The notes beneath the pieces are model-generated. The model saw nothing but the letters and a program-made list of their open reading frames with translations. It ran no database searches and was not told where the DNA came from. From Smithella sp. (lineage in GTDB: Bacteria > Desulfobacterota > Syntrophia > Syntrophales > Smithellaceae), in the NCBI GenBank assembly GCA_012797505.1, contig JAAZOZ010000023.1:1-14801 (forward strand): DNA of 14,801 bases, given 5' to 3'. Numbering within the stretch: position 1 is the first letter of the stretch; every line of letters starts with the position of its first letter. Shown in pieces: positions 1-6,815 of this stretch. The position numbers and the translations under genes are program-made.

Positions 1-1260
1 GTGGTCGCGCCGAAAACAACGGAAGAGGTTCAGAAAATCGTTCAACTGGCCAACCAGGAAAATATCCCCGTCGTCCCGATGGGGAACGGCATGTCGCTGG
101 CGGGTCTCGTGATTCCGCTCAAAGGCGGCATCGTTCTGGATATGAAGCGGATGAACAAAATCCTGGAAGTGAACGCCATGGCCCGCTACGTGGTCGTCGA
201 AGGCGGCACCTCCCAGGGCGCGCTCAAAGCGTATCTGCAGAAGCATCATCCGACGCTGCGGCACAGCATTCCCGACGCCCCTTCGACTACTACCATCGCC
301 GCGAACGTCTCCCTGCACGGCCAGGGAAGGCTCACCAACCAGTACGGCTTCAATTCGGACATGGTCACGGGGCTGGAAGTGGTCCTGCCCACGGGCGAGA
401 TCTGCCGGATCGGCTCGCCGTCGATCGGCCCCTACTGGATTTCCAAAGGGCCGACGCTGCCGGACCTGTCGGGGCTCTTCCTCGGCTGGCTGGGCTGTAC
501 GGGCGTCATCACAAAGGTCGGCCTTAAGCTTTATCCCAACAAAAAAATCCGTGACGCAGAACTGTTCGTCACGGACCGCGTCGATCTGATTCCATACATC
601 CTCTACAAGCTCACGCACCTGGAAATGCTGGAGGACATTAACGTCTGGTTCCAGCCCAAACCGCTCATGTTCATGGGAAACTATCACATCACGGTTTTCT
701 TCACCGGCGATACGGAAGAAGAAATTGAATTTAAACGCAAGATGATCTGGGACTGCCTCCAGGAATACATGGATTCCAAAGACGGCGGCTTCATGTCGAT
801 TTCGTACATGAAGCCCATGCTCCTGGAAATGCCTGGCCGCAACATCGCCGATTTCGCCGATGTGCCCAAAGGCGGCGGGTTTGAATACTCGGGGCCTATC
901 GCGCCCATCGAACACTTCCCGCAGTACGCCGCCAAGGTGGTGGAACTGGCCGCCAAATACAATGTCCTGTATGCCAGCACGGCCAGGCTCATTTCCGGCG
1001 GGCACGCCATGATGTACAGCATCTCGTTTGCCTTCAACCGCAACGACAAGGCGATGATGGAACGGGTGGAAAAGGCGCTGGACGAGGCAACCTCTTTCGC
1101 GCTGGGTATGGGCGGCATTCCCTGGAAGCCCAATTTCAAGGAGCAGAAGATGCTGCTTCAGAAAATGGAGCCCAACGCGCGCAAACTCCTGTTGATGATC
1201 AAGAAAAATCTCGATCCGCAGGGGATCATGAACCCCGGCAACTGGGAGGTGAACGCATGA
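1..1260 (+). CDS. FAD-linked dehydrogenase/oxidase subunit (GlcD-like, VAO/PCMH fold), 5'-truncated
   Basis: This is a flavoprotein of the vanillyl-alcohol oxidase/GlcD superfamily, which oxidises hydroxy-acids, alcohols or related substrates with FAD. The reading frame is open at base 1. The first residues (V-V-A-P-K-T-T-E-E-V) match a position normally some 40-50 residues into the family, so the true start lies outside the window and the GTG at base 1 is probably internal. Visible parts are the FAD-binding loop GNGMSLAG (about residues 28-35), the PDAPSTTTIAANVS stretch (about 91-104), a G-x-T-G-V-I-T-K-V-G segment closing the FAD domain near 165-175, a substrate-cap region from about 180, and the family C-terminus LDPQGIMNPG. 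The stop overlaps the start of the Fe-S partner (ATGA at 1257-1260), typical of GlcD/GlcF-type complexes with coupled translation. The substrate cannot be read from the sequence. Sure of the superfamily, not of the reaction. Confidence 0.88.
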   Translation: MVAPKTTEEVQKIVQLANQENIPVVPMGNGMSLAGLVIPLKGGIVLDMKRMNKILEVNAMARYVVVEGGTSQGALKAYLQKHHPTLRHSIPDAPSTTTIAANVSLHGQGRLTNQYGFNSDMVTGLEVVLPTGEICRIGSPSIGPYWISKGPTLPDLSGLFLGWLGCTGVITKVGLKLYPNKKIRDAELFVTDRVDLIPYILYKLTHLEMLEDINVWFQPKPLMFMGNYHITVFFTGDTEEEIEFKRKMIWDCLQEYMDSKDGGFMSISYMKPMLLEMPGRNIADFADVPKGGGFEYSGPIAPIEHFPQYAAKVVELAAKYNVLYASTARLISGGHAMMYSISFAFNRNDKAMMERVEKALDEATSFALGMGGIPWKPNFKEQKMLLQKMEPNARKLLLMIKKNLDPQGIMNPGNWEVNA

Positions 1261-2432
1261 CCTACATCCGACACATTGAACATGAAAACATCGTCCATCG
1301 CTGCTTCCGCTGCGGTTACTGCAAGTTCCCGTCGGACTACAGCGACTTCAATTGCCCCTCCTACAAGGCCTTCGGCTGGGATACCTACTCGCCGGGCGGC
1401 CGGATGTGGCTGACCCGCGCCTGGCTGTCAGGCGAAATCGAAACCTCCGCGCGCTTTGCCGAAATCATGTTTTCCTGCGTCGCCTGCGACAACTGCAAGG
1501 ATCAGTGCGTCTTTCCCCGATTCAAGGATTTCCTGCCGGACATCTTTCAGGAGACGCGGGCCGAACTGGTCGGCGAAGGCCGGATTCCGCCGGGCGTGCG
1601 CGACTATTTCAAGGCCGTCGCGGTGAGCGGCAATCCCTACAAACTGCCGCAGTCCCAGCGCGGCGACTGGGCCAAAGGAACGGGACTGAAACCCTACACC
1701 AACCAGAAATATCTTTTCTACGCGGGCTGCGTCGGCTCCTACGATGAAGTCGGGCAGAAAATGGCCAGAAGCGTGGGAAAAATGCTGGTGGATGCGGGGC
1801 TGTCGGTCGGCATTCTAGGCAGTGAAGAGGGCTGTGACGGCAACGACGTGCGGGCTCTTGGCGAGATGGGACTGTTTGCCCAGTTGGCGCAGGCCAACAT
1901 TGAAACCTTCAAGGCCAAAGGAGTCAGGGAAATCATTACGCTAGATCCTCACGCGCTCAATACGTTCAGGAAAGACTACCCCGTCATCGGCGGAGTCTTC
2001 CAGGTCCGGCACTACACCGAGGTTTTAGCCCAGCTGATGAAAAAGAAAAAAATCAAGCTCAAGGCCTGGCCGGTCAAAATCACGTATCACGATCCCTGCT
2101 ACCTGGGAAGGCATCAAAATATTTATCAGGCGCCGCGGGAAATTCTCAAGGCGATTCCCAAAGCCGAATACGTTGAGATGCGCCGCAGCGGCCCCGATGC
2201 TTTCTGCTGCGGCGGAGGCGGCGGCAACTTCTTCACGGACATTCTGGGCACGGCCGAAGACAGCGCCGCCCGCGTGCGCGTGCGTGAAGCTGCCGAGACG
2301 GGCGCTTCGATTCTGGCGGTTGCCTGCCCCAATTGCGCCAAAATGCTTTCCGACGCGGTGAAGATGGAACAACTGGAAAACCGTATCGAGGTGCTGGGCA
2401 TCGCTGAAATTCTGGAACGGGCCCGGAAATAA
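1257..2432 (+). CDS. Fe-S oxidoreductase with CCG domains (GlcF/HdrD-like)
   Basis: This 391-residue electron-transfer protein is probably the partner of the upstream flavoprotein. The N-terminus carries two cysteine sets suited to [4Fe-4S] clusters: C16-x2-C19-x2-C22-x10-C33 (unusual spacing) and C74-x2-C77-x2-C80-x3-C84 (classic ferredoxin form). Two CCG (cysteine-rich) repeats follow. The second is complete, with C281 in HDPCYLG, C317-C318 in FCCGGGGG, and C357/C360 in CPNC. The first keeps C158 (YAGCVGS) and C193 (EGCDGND) but has no CC pair and no CPxC, so it has probably lost cluster binding. In HdrB/HdrD, GlcF and LutA such domains pass electrons to disulfides, quinones or other carriers. 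No membrane segment is evident, so the protein is likely cytoplasmic or peripheral. ATG at 1257 overlaps the previous stop. Family assignment is firm; the electron acceptor is unknown. Confidence 0.9.
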   Translation: MTYIRHIEHENIVHRCFRCGYCKFPSDYSDFNCPSYKAFGWDTYSPGGRMWLTRAWLSGEIETSARFAEIMFSCVACDNCKDQCVFPRFKDFLPDIFQETRAELVGEGRIPPGVRDYFKAVAVSGNPYKLPQSQRGDWAKGTGLKPYTNQKYLFYAGCVGSYDEVGQKMARSVGKMLVDAGLSVGILGSEEGCDGNDVRALGEMGLFAQLAQANIETFKAKGVREIITLDPHALNTFRKDYPVIGGVFQVRHYTEVLAQLMKKKKIKLKAWPVKITYHDPCYLGRHQNIYQAPREILKAIPKAEYVEMRRSGPDAFCCGGGGGNFFTDILGTAEDSAARVRVREAAETGASILAVACPNCAKMLSDAVKMEQLENRIEVLGIAEILERARK

Positions 2433-2450
2433 AAATTGGAAGGAGCCGAA

Positions 2451-2978
2451 ATGAACAGAGAAGAAATGCTCGAAGAAGTTTACAAACGGGCGAAGGCCTA
2501 CGAACTGCGCGGCGGCAACTGCTCGCAATGCTCGCTTGCCGCCATCTTCGAAGCGCTGGGCGTGGAGGATGAAAACGTCGTGCGCGCCGCCACGGGATTT
2601 GCCGACGGCGTGGGACTATCCGGCGACGGCCACTGCGGCGCTCTCTCCGGCGGCACGATGGCCATCAGCTACTTTTTCGGCCGCAAAAAGGAAGACTTGG
2701 GCCGGATGGGCAAGCAGATCAAGGCGCTTCTTCTGGCCAAAAAATTCCATGAACAGTTTATGAAAGAGTTTTCCACCTGCCGGTGCCGTGATCTTCAGGT
2801 GAAACAGTTCGGCCGCTTTTTCAACCTCTACGACATGGAAGACATGAAGGCGGCGCTGGCCGCGGGGATGCCGGAAGGCTGCTCCACGCTCGTTGGCAAG
2901 GCAGCCCGCATGGCGCTTGAAATTATCCTCGACGAACAGGCCCGGCAGGAAAAAAAGGCTGAACTGCCTGTGGTGTAG
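2451..2978 (+). CDS. C_GCAxxG_C_C family redox-type protein
   Basis: This 175-residue cysteine-patterned protein resembles the C_GCAxxG_C_C family, small proteins of anaerobes thought to bind a metal or Fe-S centre or do thiol chemistry; their biochemical role is unsettled. Visible cysteines are C24 and C27 (GGNCSQCSLA), C62 in the signature-like GHCGALSGG, C110 and C112 (STCRCRD), and C144 (PEGCSTLV). The frame is open back to a TTG at 2436, but ATG at 2451 is preferred because AAGGAG (2440-2445) sits 5 bases upstream. It follows the Fe-S oxidoreductase by 18 bases with no terminator between them, so it very likely shares its transcript and may be an accessory electron carrier or assembly factor. 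The basic/acidic tail after residue 160 carries no recognisable motif. There is no signal peptide or membrane segment. Confidence 0.82.
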   Translation: MNREEMLEEVYKRAKAYELRGGNCSQCSLAAIFEALGVEDENVVRAATGFADGVGLSGDGHCGALSGGTMAISYFFGRKKEDLGRMGKQIKALLLAKKFHEQFMKEFSTCRCRDLQVKQFGRFFNLYDMEDMKAALAAGMPEGCSTLVGKAARMALEIILDEQARQEKKAELPVV

Positions 2979-3031
2979 GAGGATGAAATTCTCTTCGATA
3001 AAAATTCAACTGTAAAGGCAGGTATAAACTC

Positions 3032-4483
3032 ATGATTCGTTCTATTTCCGAAAGTCCTCTCTATCCGATTGTCAATCCAAAAAGCATTGCCTTCTTCGGC
3101 GCGTCCAACACGTTCATGCGCATGGGATCGATCATGCTGTCATCGATGCAGGCGCTGGGATATGAAGGGAAAATTATCCCGATTCATCCCAAAGAAAAAG
3201 TTGTCCGCGGCCTTGCGGCATATCCCAGCATTCTGGATGTGCCGGAGATCCCCGATCTGGCCATCATCGTGCTGCCCACGGAAATCGTCTGCCAAACGCT
3301 CGACGATTGCGGGAAGAAGGGCATCCGGCACGCCATTGTGGTTTCCGGGGGATTCCGCGAGGCGGGCCCGGAAGGCGCGGCGCTGCAAAAGGAACTGGAG
3401 GCGATTGCCCGCCGTCACGGCATCCGGTTTTTGGGCCCCAACTGCCTGGGCGTCGCCAATCTCCACCTCAAACTCAATCCCACGCCCATCAAGGCGGATT
3501 GCAAGGCGGGCTTTGTCGGCCTGGCCTCGCAAAGCGGAAGCTTCATCACGCAGATGTTCAATTACCTCCACCGCCACGGCATGGGATTCAGCGCGGCCTT
3601 GAGCGTGGGCAACGAAGCCAGCATCGACATCGTGGACTGCCTGGAATATCTGGGCGCCTGCCCTCACACCAAAGTCATCACCCTGTACATCGAAGGGATC
3701 AACCGCGGGAGCAAGTTCGTGGAAATCGCAAAAGCCATCACCCCGCGCAAACCCATCGTCGCGCTTTACGTGGGCGGCTCAGAAGCGGGAAAACAGGCGG
3801 GGCTTTCCCATACCGGCTCCCTGTCCGGCCCCAATGAAATTTATGACGGGATTTTCAAGCAGTGCGGCATCATCCGAGCCAAAACGCTCACCGAGCTGTT
3901 TGATTACGCGCTGGCTCTGGGCACCCTGCCGCGGCCCGGGGGAAACCGGATCGTCATCCAGACGCATTCCGGCGGGCCCGGCGCCACGGCGGCGGATGCC
4001 TGCAGCCGCGTGGGACTCAAGCTTTCGCGCCTGTCGCCCGAAACCGTGAAAAAGCTCAAACCGCTGATCCCCAAAACGGCCAGCACGGCCAACCCGGTGG
4101 ACATGACCTTCAGCAAAAATCACGCGGATGATTATTTCAATATTCCGAATATCCTTCTTTCGGACTCCGAGACGGATATGCTCCTTGCGTATTTTGTCTC
4201 GCCGGGAATTTTTCTCGAACGCATTCTGGGCGAAATGGGCGTTGAGGAAAATTCGATCAACTCGGAGATGGACAAACTGATTGGGGATTTCGCGCAGAAG
4301 TTCGTAAGCCTCACCCAGGCGCATCCCGACAAGCCGATTGTCGGATTTACCTACCGCAGCCTTCAGGAAAAAATGGTTCGAACTCTCCTGGACTGCGGCG
4401 TTCCCGTTTATCAGGATCCCGAGCGGGCAGCCCGCTCCCTGGCCGCTGTGCAGGAGTACTACGAAAGACGCGGAAAAATGTAA
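3032..4483 (+). CDS. Acyl-CoA synthetase (NDP-forming), alpha-type subunit
   Basis: This 483-residue member of the ADP-forming acyl-CoA synthetase/succinyl-CoA synthetase alpha superfamily interconverts acyl-CoA + ADP + Pi with acid + CoA + ATP. Domains in order are an N-terminal CoA-binding Rossmann domain (about 13-140; FFGASN near 21-26, FLGPNCLGVAN near 133-143), a succinyl-CoA ligase-like domain (about 155-290; ASQSGSF near 165-171), and a C-terminal ligase domain (about 305-480). His260 in GLSHTGSLSG matches the catalytic phospho-histidine. The ATP-grasp beta domain is absent from this chain and from the next genes, so a beta subunit must lie elsewhere, perhaps upstream of the window. 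The start lies 53 bases after the previous gene with only a weak AGG-type ribosome site. In syntrophs and archaea such enzymes conserve ATP from CoA esters, which fits an operon that oxidises an organic acid. The acyl substrate is unknown. Confidence 0.87.
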   Translation: MIRSISESPLYPIVNPKSIAFFGASNTFMRMGSIMLSSMQALGYEGKIIPIHPKEKVVRGLAAYPSILDVPEIPDLAIIVLPTEIVCQTLDDCGKKGIRHAIVVSGGFREAGPEGAALQKELEAIARRHGIRFLGPNCLGVANLHLKLNPTPIKADCKAGFVGLASQSGSFITQMFNYLHRHGMGFSAALSVGNEASIDIVDCLEYLGACPHTKVITLYIEGINRGSKFVEIAKAITPRKPIVALYVGGSEAGKQAGLSHTGSLSGPNEIYDGIFKQCGIIRAKTLTELFDYALALGTLPRPGGNRIVIQTHSGGPGATAADACSRVGLKLSRLSPETVKKLKPLIPKTASTANPVDMTFSKNHADDYFNIPNILLSDSETDMLLAYFVSPGIFLERILGEMGVEENSINSEMDKLIGDFAQKFVSLTQAHPDKPIVGFTYRSLQEKMVRTLLDCGVPVYQDPERAARSLAAVQEYYERRGKM

Positions 4484-4497
4484 ACGGCGATTCAACC

Positions 4498-4691
4498 TTG
4501 ATGAACTCGTAAAAAGTAATTCAAGTCGTCACCCCGGCGAATACCCTAACCACCTGAAGGTGGCGCGAGGGCACAAGCGCCGTGGTCCATAACTCATTGT
4601 AATTACTGGATACCGCCCCCCGACTTCTCGAGGTCAGGCTTCGCCGGTAAGACAAAAAGGCGCGGAAATTGACTTTTTACGAGACCGTCAA
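4498..4691. repeat. MITE/REP-like palindromic element
   Basis: This 194-bp non-coding element is bounded by imperfect terminal inverted repeats. The left end (4498-4517) and the reverse complement of the right end (4672-4691) match at 17 of 20 positions and share the core CTCGTAAAAAGT. A second, inner inverted pair lies at 4528-4541 and 4640-4653 (11 of 14, core CCGGCGAA). Smaller hairpins are visible inside, for example CACCT/AGGTG at 4551-4562. No ORF of note is present. It begins 14 bases after the acyl-CoA synthetase stop. Ends of this kind (TTTTTACGAG) recur, from memory, in many deltaproteobacterial intergenic regions, so it is probably a dispersed non-autonomous repeat; it may also fold in RNA and help end the upstream transcript. 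Confidence 0.7.
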
Positions 4692-4741
4692 ACTTCAGTT
4701 TCCGGGCGAAAACGGCGAAGCAGGCCGCCGACTGCGACAGG

Positions 4742-5617
4742 TCAGCTTTTCTTCAGGCGGGCCTGCAAATCGCGGCGCTCTTTCCCCTGGCGTGCCAGCT
4801 CCTCGCGATTGGATGCATCCACCCTCATGAAGTTTTCCCGCCATGCATCGTCCGGCCATTGATAAGGCGTTTGCACCGTGGTGCGCGGCATCCAGGCGCG
4901 TTCCAGAAGATCAAGCGCCGTGCCCAGGATCGCCTGCTGCATCGCGGCGTCCCCGGGTTTTCCCGAAGGATTGCCGAGGGGAAAATCGGTGAAGACAAAT
5001 CGCGCCACGCCGCATTCTTCCACAATATCCCGCGCACAACCCATCACAACGGTGGGCAGACCGTTGGCTTCCAGGTGACGGGCAACCAGACTCACGGTCT
5101 GGTGGCAAACCGGTCAGAGCGCCAGAAGAATGACGGCATCGACGCCGTCTTCGCGACACCATTTGAGGATCTGGGGGCTGTACCGTTCGATGGTCCTTCC
5201 CTGACTGTAATCGGTCGGAACGCCGTAAAACCGGGGCGACGCCGATCCGATGCGGCCGGCTGCGGCCGCGCGCGCCAGGCGGGTCAACGGCAGAAAGCTG
5301 TCCACATCCCTCGTGTGCGTCGCCTTCTTGTCCCAAAACAGATCGTCGGTATAGAGCGACGCGGGCGGCGGCCAGGCGGGCTGGGCGTACATTTCGCGGC
5401 GGTACAGCATGGCCGCCATCGGGTCGGCGGGCTTCGGCAGGCCCGCGGTGGTGACCAGTCCGACGCGGCATTGGGAGAGCGGTTTGGCTGGCGGCGCAAA
5501 GGGAACCTCGTCATAATGCGGCCAGGCGTAAGGCTTGTCGTAGCCCTGAGCGGCATAATAGGTCCGGCTGCAATCGATATAACTCACGAAAGAACGATAC
5601 GGTCTGAGCTGATCCAT
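4742..5617 (-). CDS. GrdB/PrdB-like selenoprotein (in-frame TGA = Sec168)
   Basis: Read with the TGA at 5116-5114 as selenocysteine, this is one 291-residue protein related to selenoprotein B of glycine/sarcosine/betaine and D-proline reductases. The active-site segment reads A-V-I-L-L-A-L-U168-P-V-C171-H-Q, a Sec-x-x-Cys redox motif followed by a helix, and homology-like sequence continues unbroken on both sides of the TGA. A hairpin fitting the bacterial SECIS pattern starts 7 bases after the TGA. The start is ATG at 5617 (M-D-Q-L-R-P-Y), 6 bases after a GGAGG; another ATG lies immediately before it at 5620. It is much shorter than GrdB (about 430 residues), and no grdA, grdC or grdE lies nearby, so it is probably not part of a full glycine reductase. 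It follows queG by 68 bases on the same strand. The substrate is unknown. An ordinary stop at this site (pseudogene) is less likely given the SECIS-like hairpin. Confidence 0.82.
5082..5106 (-). promoter_or_regulatory. Putative bacterial SECIS hairpin
   Basis: On the minus strand, 7 bases after the TGA, ten bases at 5106-5097 (GCCACCAGAC) pair with ten at 5091-5082 (GTCTGGTTGC). Nine of the ten positions pair, with a single C/U mismatch. The apical loop is the 5 bases CGTGA at 5096-5092. The loop begins 17 bases after the TGA and has G as its second base, which fits the published bacterial SECIS consensus (loop roughly 16-37 bases downstream, small, with an early G). Such hairpins bind SelB to direct Sec insertion. 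Confidence 0.7.
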
Positions 5618-5623
5618 CATATT

Positions 5624-5630
5624 CCTCCTC
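5624..5630 (-). promoter_or_regulatory. Strong ribosome binding site of the selenoprotein gene
   Basis: GAGGAGG on the minus strand lies 3 bases from the ATG at 5620 and 6 bases from the ATG at 5617. The spacing favours 5617 as the start and argues against the longer open frame that extends back to 5689. Confidence 0.75.
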
Positions 5631-5685
5631 GATGGCGTGATGGTATTGCAAAAAGCCCGCAAAACAAATCCTTCCCGTGTCCCGA

Positions 5686-6654
5686 TCAATCCACGATTCG
5701 ATCGAGGTTTCTTTTCAGTCCCTCGAATCCAACTCTTTTCACGGCGGAGTGTTGAAACAGCCTCCCGTATTGTTCTTCGTTGAGGTTGAACCAGTCCTCG
5801 CGGGTCATTTCCAGCAATCCAGGCGGGGCGTCAAAGTCTTTTTCACGGTGCGGAACGGCGTGGCGGTTCCAAGGGCAGACATCCTGGCAGATATCACAGC
5901 CGAACACCCGATTGGCCAGACGATCCCTGAATGCCCCACCGATGGCCGCCTTGTTCTCGATCGTCCAATAGGAAATGCAGCGGCCTGCATCCAGCGTTCG
6001 CGGGGCGACAAGCGCCTTCGCGGGGCAGGCGTCGATGCAGAACGTGCAATCGCCGCATAAATCGTCAACGGGGTTGTCGTATTGCAGGGGGATATCGACC
6101 AGAAGCGTCCCGATGAAACAAAAAGAACCTTTTCCCGGTGAAATCAAGCAGGTGTTTTTGCCGATCCAGCCCAGCCCCGCCCGCGCGGCCCACGCCTTTT
6201 CCAGCAGCGGCGCCGTATCCACAAACGCCCGGCCGTGAACCGGCGCGCTGCCGGACAAGATCCACTCCAGCAGCCGGTTGAGTTTTTCCCTGACAACGGT
6301 ATGATAATCTTTCCCATAAGCGTACTTTGCCAGAACAGGCGCTCGGGGATCGGTTTGCGTCCCGGACGGATAGTAATTCAAAAGGACGGAAATGACCGAC
6401 CGGGCGCCTTCGAAAAGCCGGGTCGGGTCAACCCGCTTGTGGGCATGTCTCCCCATGTAGGCCATCGAGGCGTGATACCCGCGATCCAGCCACTTCTGCA
6501 GGCGCGCCGCGTCTTCGTCCAGCGCTTCCGCGCGGGAAATTCCGCAGCCGTCAAATCCGAAACGGAGGGCTTCCTCCTTGATTGCCGCCGCCGTCAAGGC
6601 CGGATTCTCCAGGTCTTTGGATGGAAAAGGATTTCCCGCGCCAATCGCTTTCAT
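5686..6654 (-). CDS. queG: Epoxyqueuosine reductase QueG
   Basis: QueG carries out the last step of queuosine synthesis, the cobalamin- and Fe-S-dependent reduction of epoxyqueuosine to queuosine at the wobble base of GUN-anticodon tRNAs, in the cytoplasm. From ATG at 6654 it has 322 residues. The catalytic-domain signature DTAPLLEKAWAARAGLGWIG starts at Asp146, the family's likely catalytic acid, and continues into KNT. A dicluster ferredoxin-like region follows: C200-x2-C203-x2-C206-x3-C210-P, C226, and C253-x2-C256-x3-C260-P. It is a short form without the C-terminal HEAT repeats of some homologues. The frame is open upstream to 6810, but family similarity only begins near P-A-L-T-A-A-A-I-K-E (residue 18), so the 6654 start is chosen; its ribosome site is weak. 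It lies between mtgA and the selenoprotein gene, all on the minus strand. Confidence 0.92.
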   Translation of the reverse strand: MKAIGAGNPFPSKDLENPALTAAAIKEEALRFGFDGCGISRAEALDEDAARLQKWLDRGYHASMAYMGRHAHKRVDPTRLFEGARSVISVLLNYYPSGTQTDPRAPVLAKYAYGKDYHTVVREKLNRLLEWILSGSAPVHGRAFVDTAPLLEKAWAARAGLGWIGKNTCLISPGKGSFCFIGTLLVDIPLQYDNPVDDLCGDCTFCIDACPAKALVAPRTLDAGRCISYWTIENKAAIGGAFRDRLANRVFGCDICQDVCPWNRHAVPHREKDFDAPPGLLEMTREDWFNLNEEQYGRLFQHSAVKRVGFEGLKRNLDRIVD

Positions 6655-6815
6655 TTCTTTCGTCCCGTTTCGCAAGCCGGCCACTGCCCACATCCCTGCG
6701 TCAACCACCCGGTCAATTTCCGCGAAGAGAGCATTGGACAGCCGGTATCCTCGCTGGCCGTTGTGCCGCGCGTCGTCCGTGCGCACCCCTGATGCATCCG
6801 GACGCTGCAAGACGG

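Noticed and set aside
4338..4592. 84-codon plus-strand ORF running from the acyl-CoA synthetase gene into the palindromic element
   Set aside because: Out of frame with a clear gene and ends inside a non-coding repeat; no start signal.
4484..4741. tRNA or other structured RNA gene
   Set aside because: The hairpins form nested inverted repeats of a mobile type and do not make a cloverleaf or known RNA fold.
5114..5689. Treating the two halves of the selenoprotein as separate genes or a simple nonsense pseudogene
   Set aside because: The frame is the same on both sides, the motif U-x-x-C falls exactly at the TGA, and a SECIS-like hairpin follows. The second half also has no ribosome site of its own.
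4859..5755. 298-codon plus-strand ORF opposite the selenoprotein
   Set aside because: The opposite strand encodes the recognised family on both sides of the TGA; this ORF is Arg/Gly-rich with no motif.
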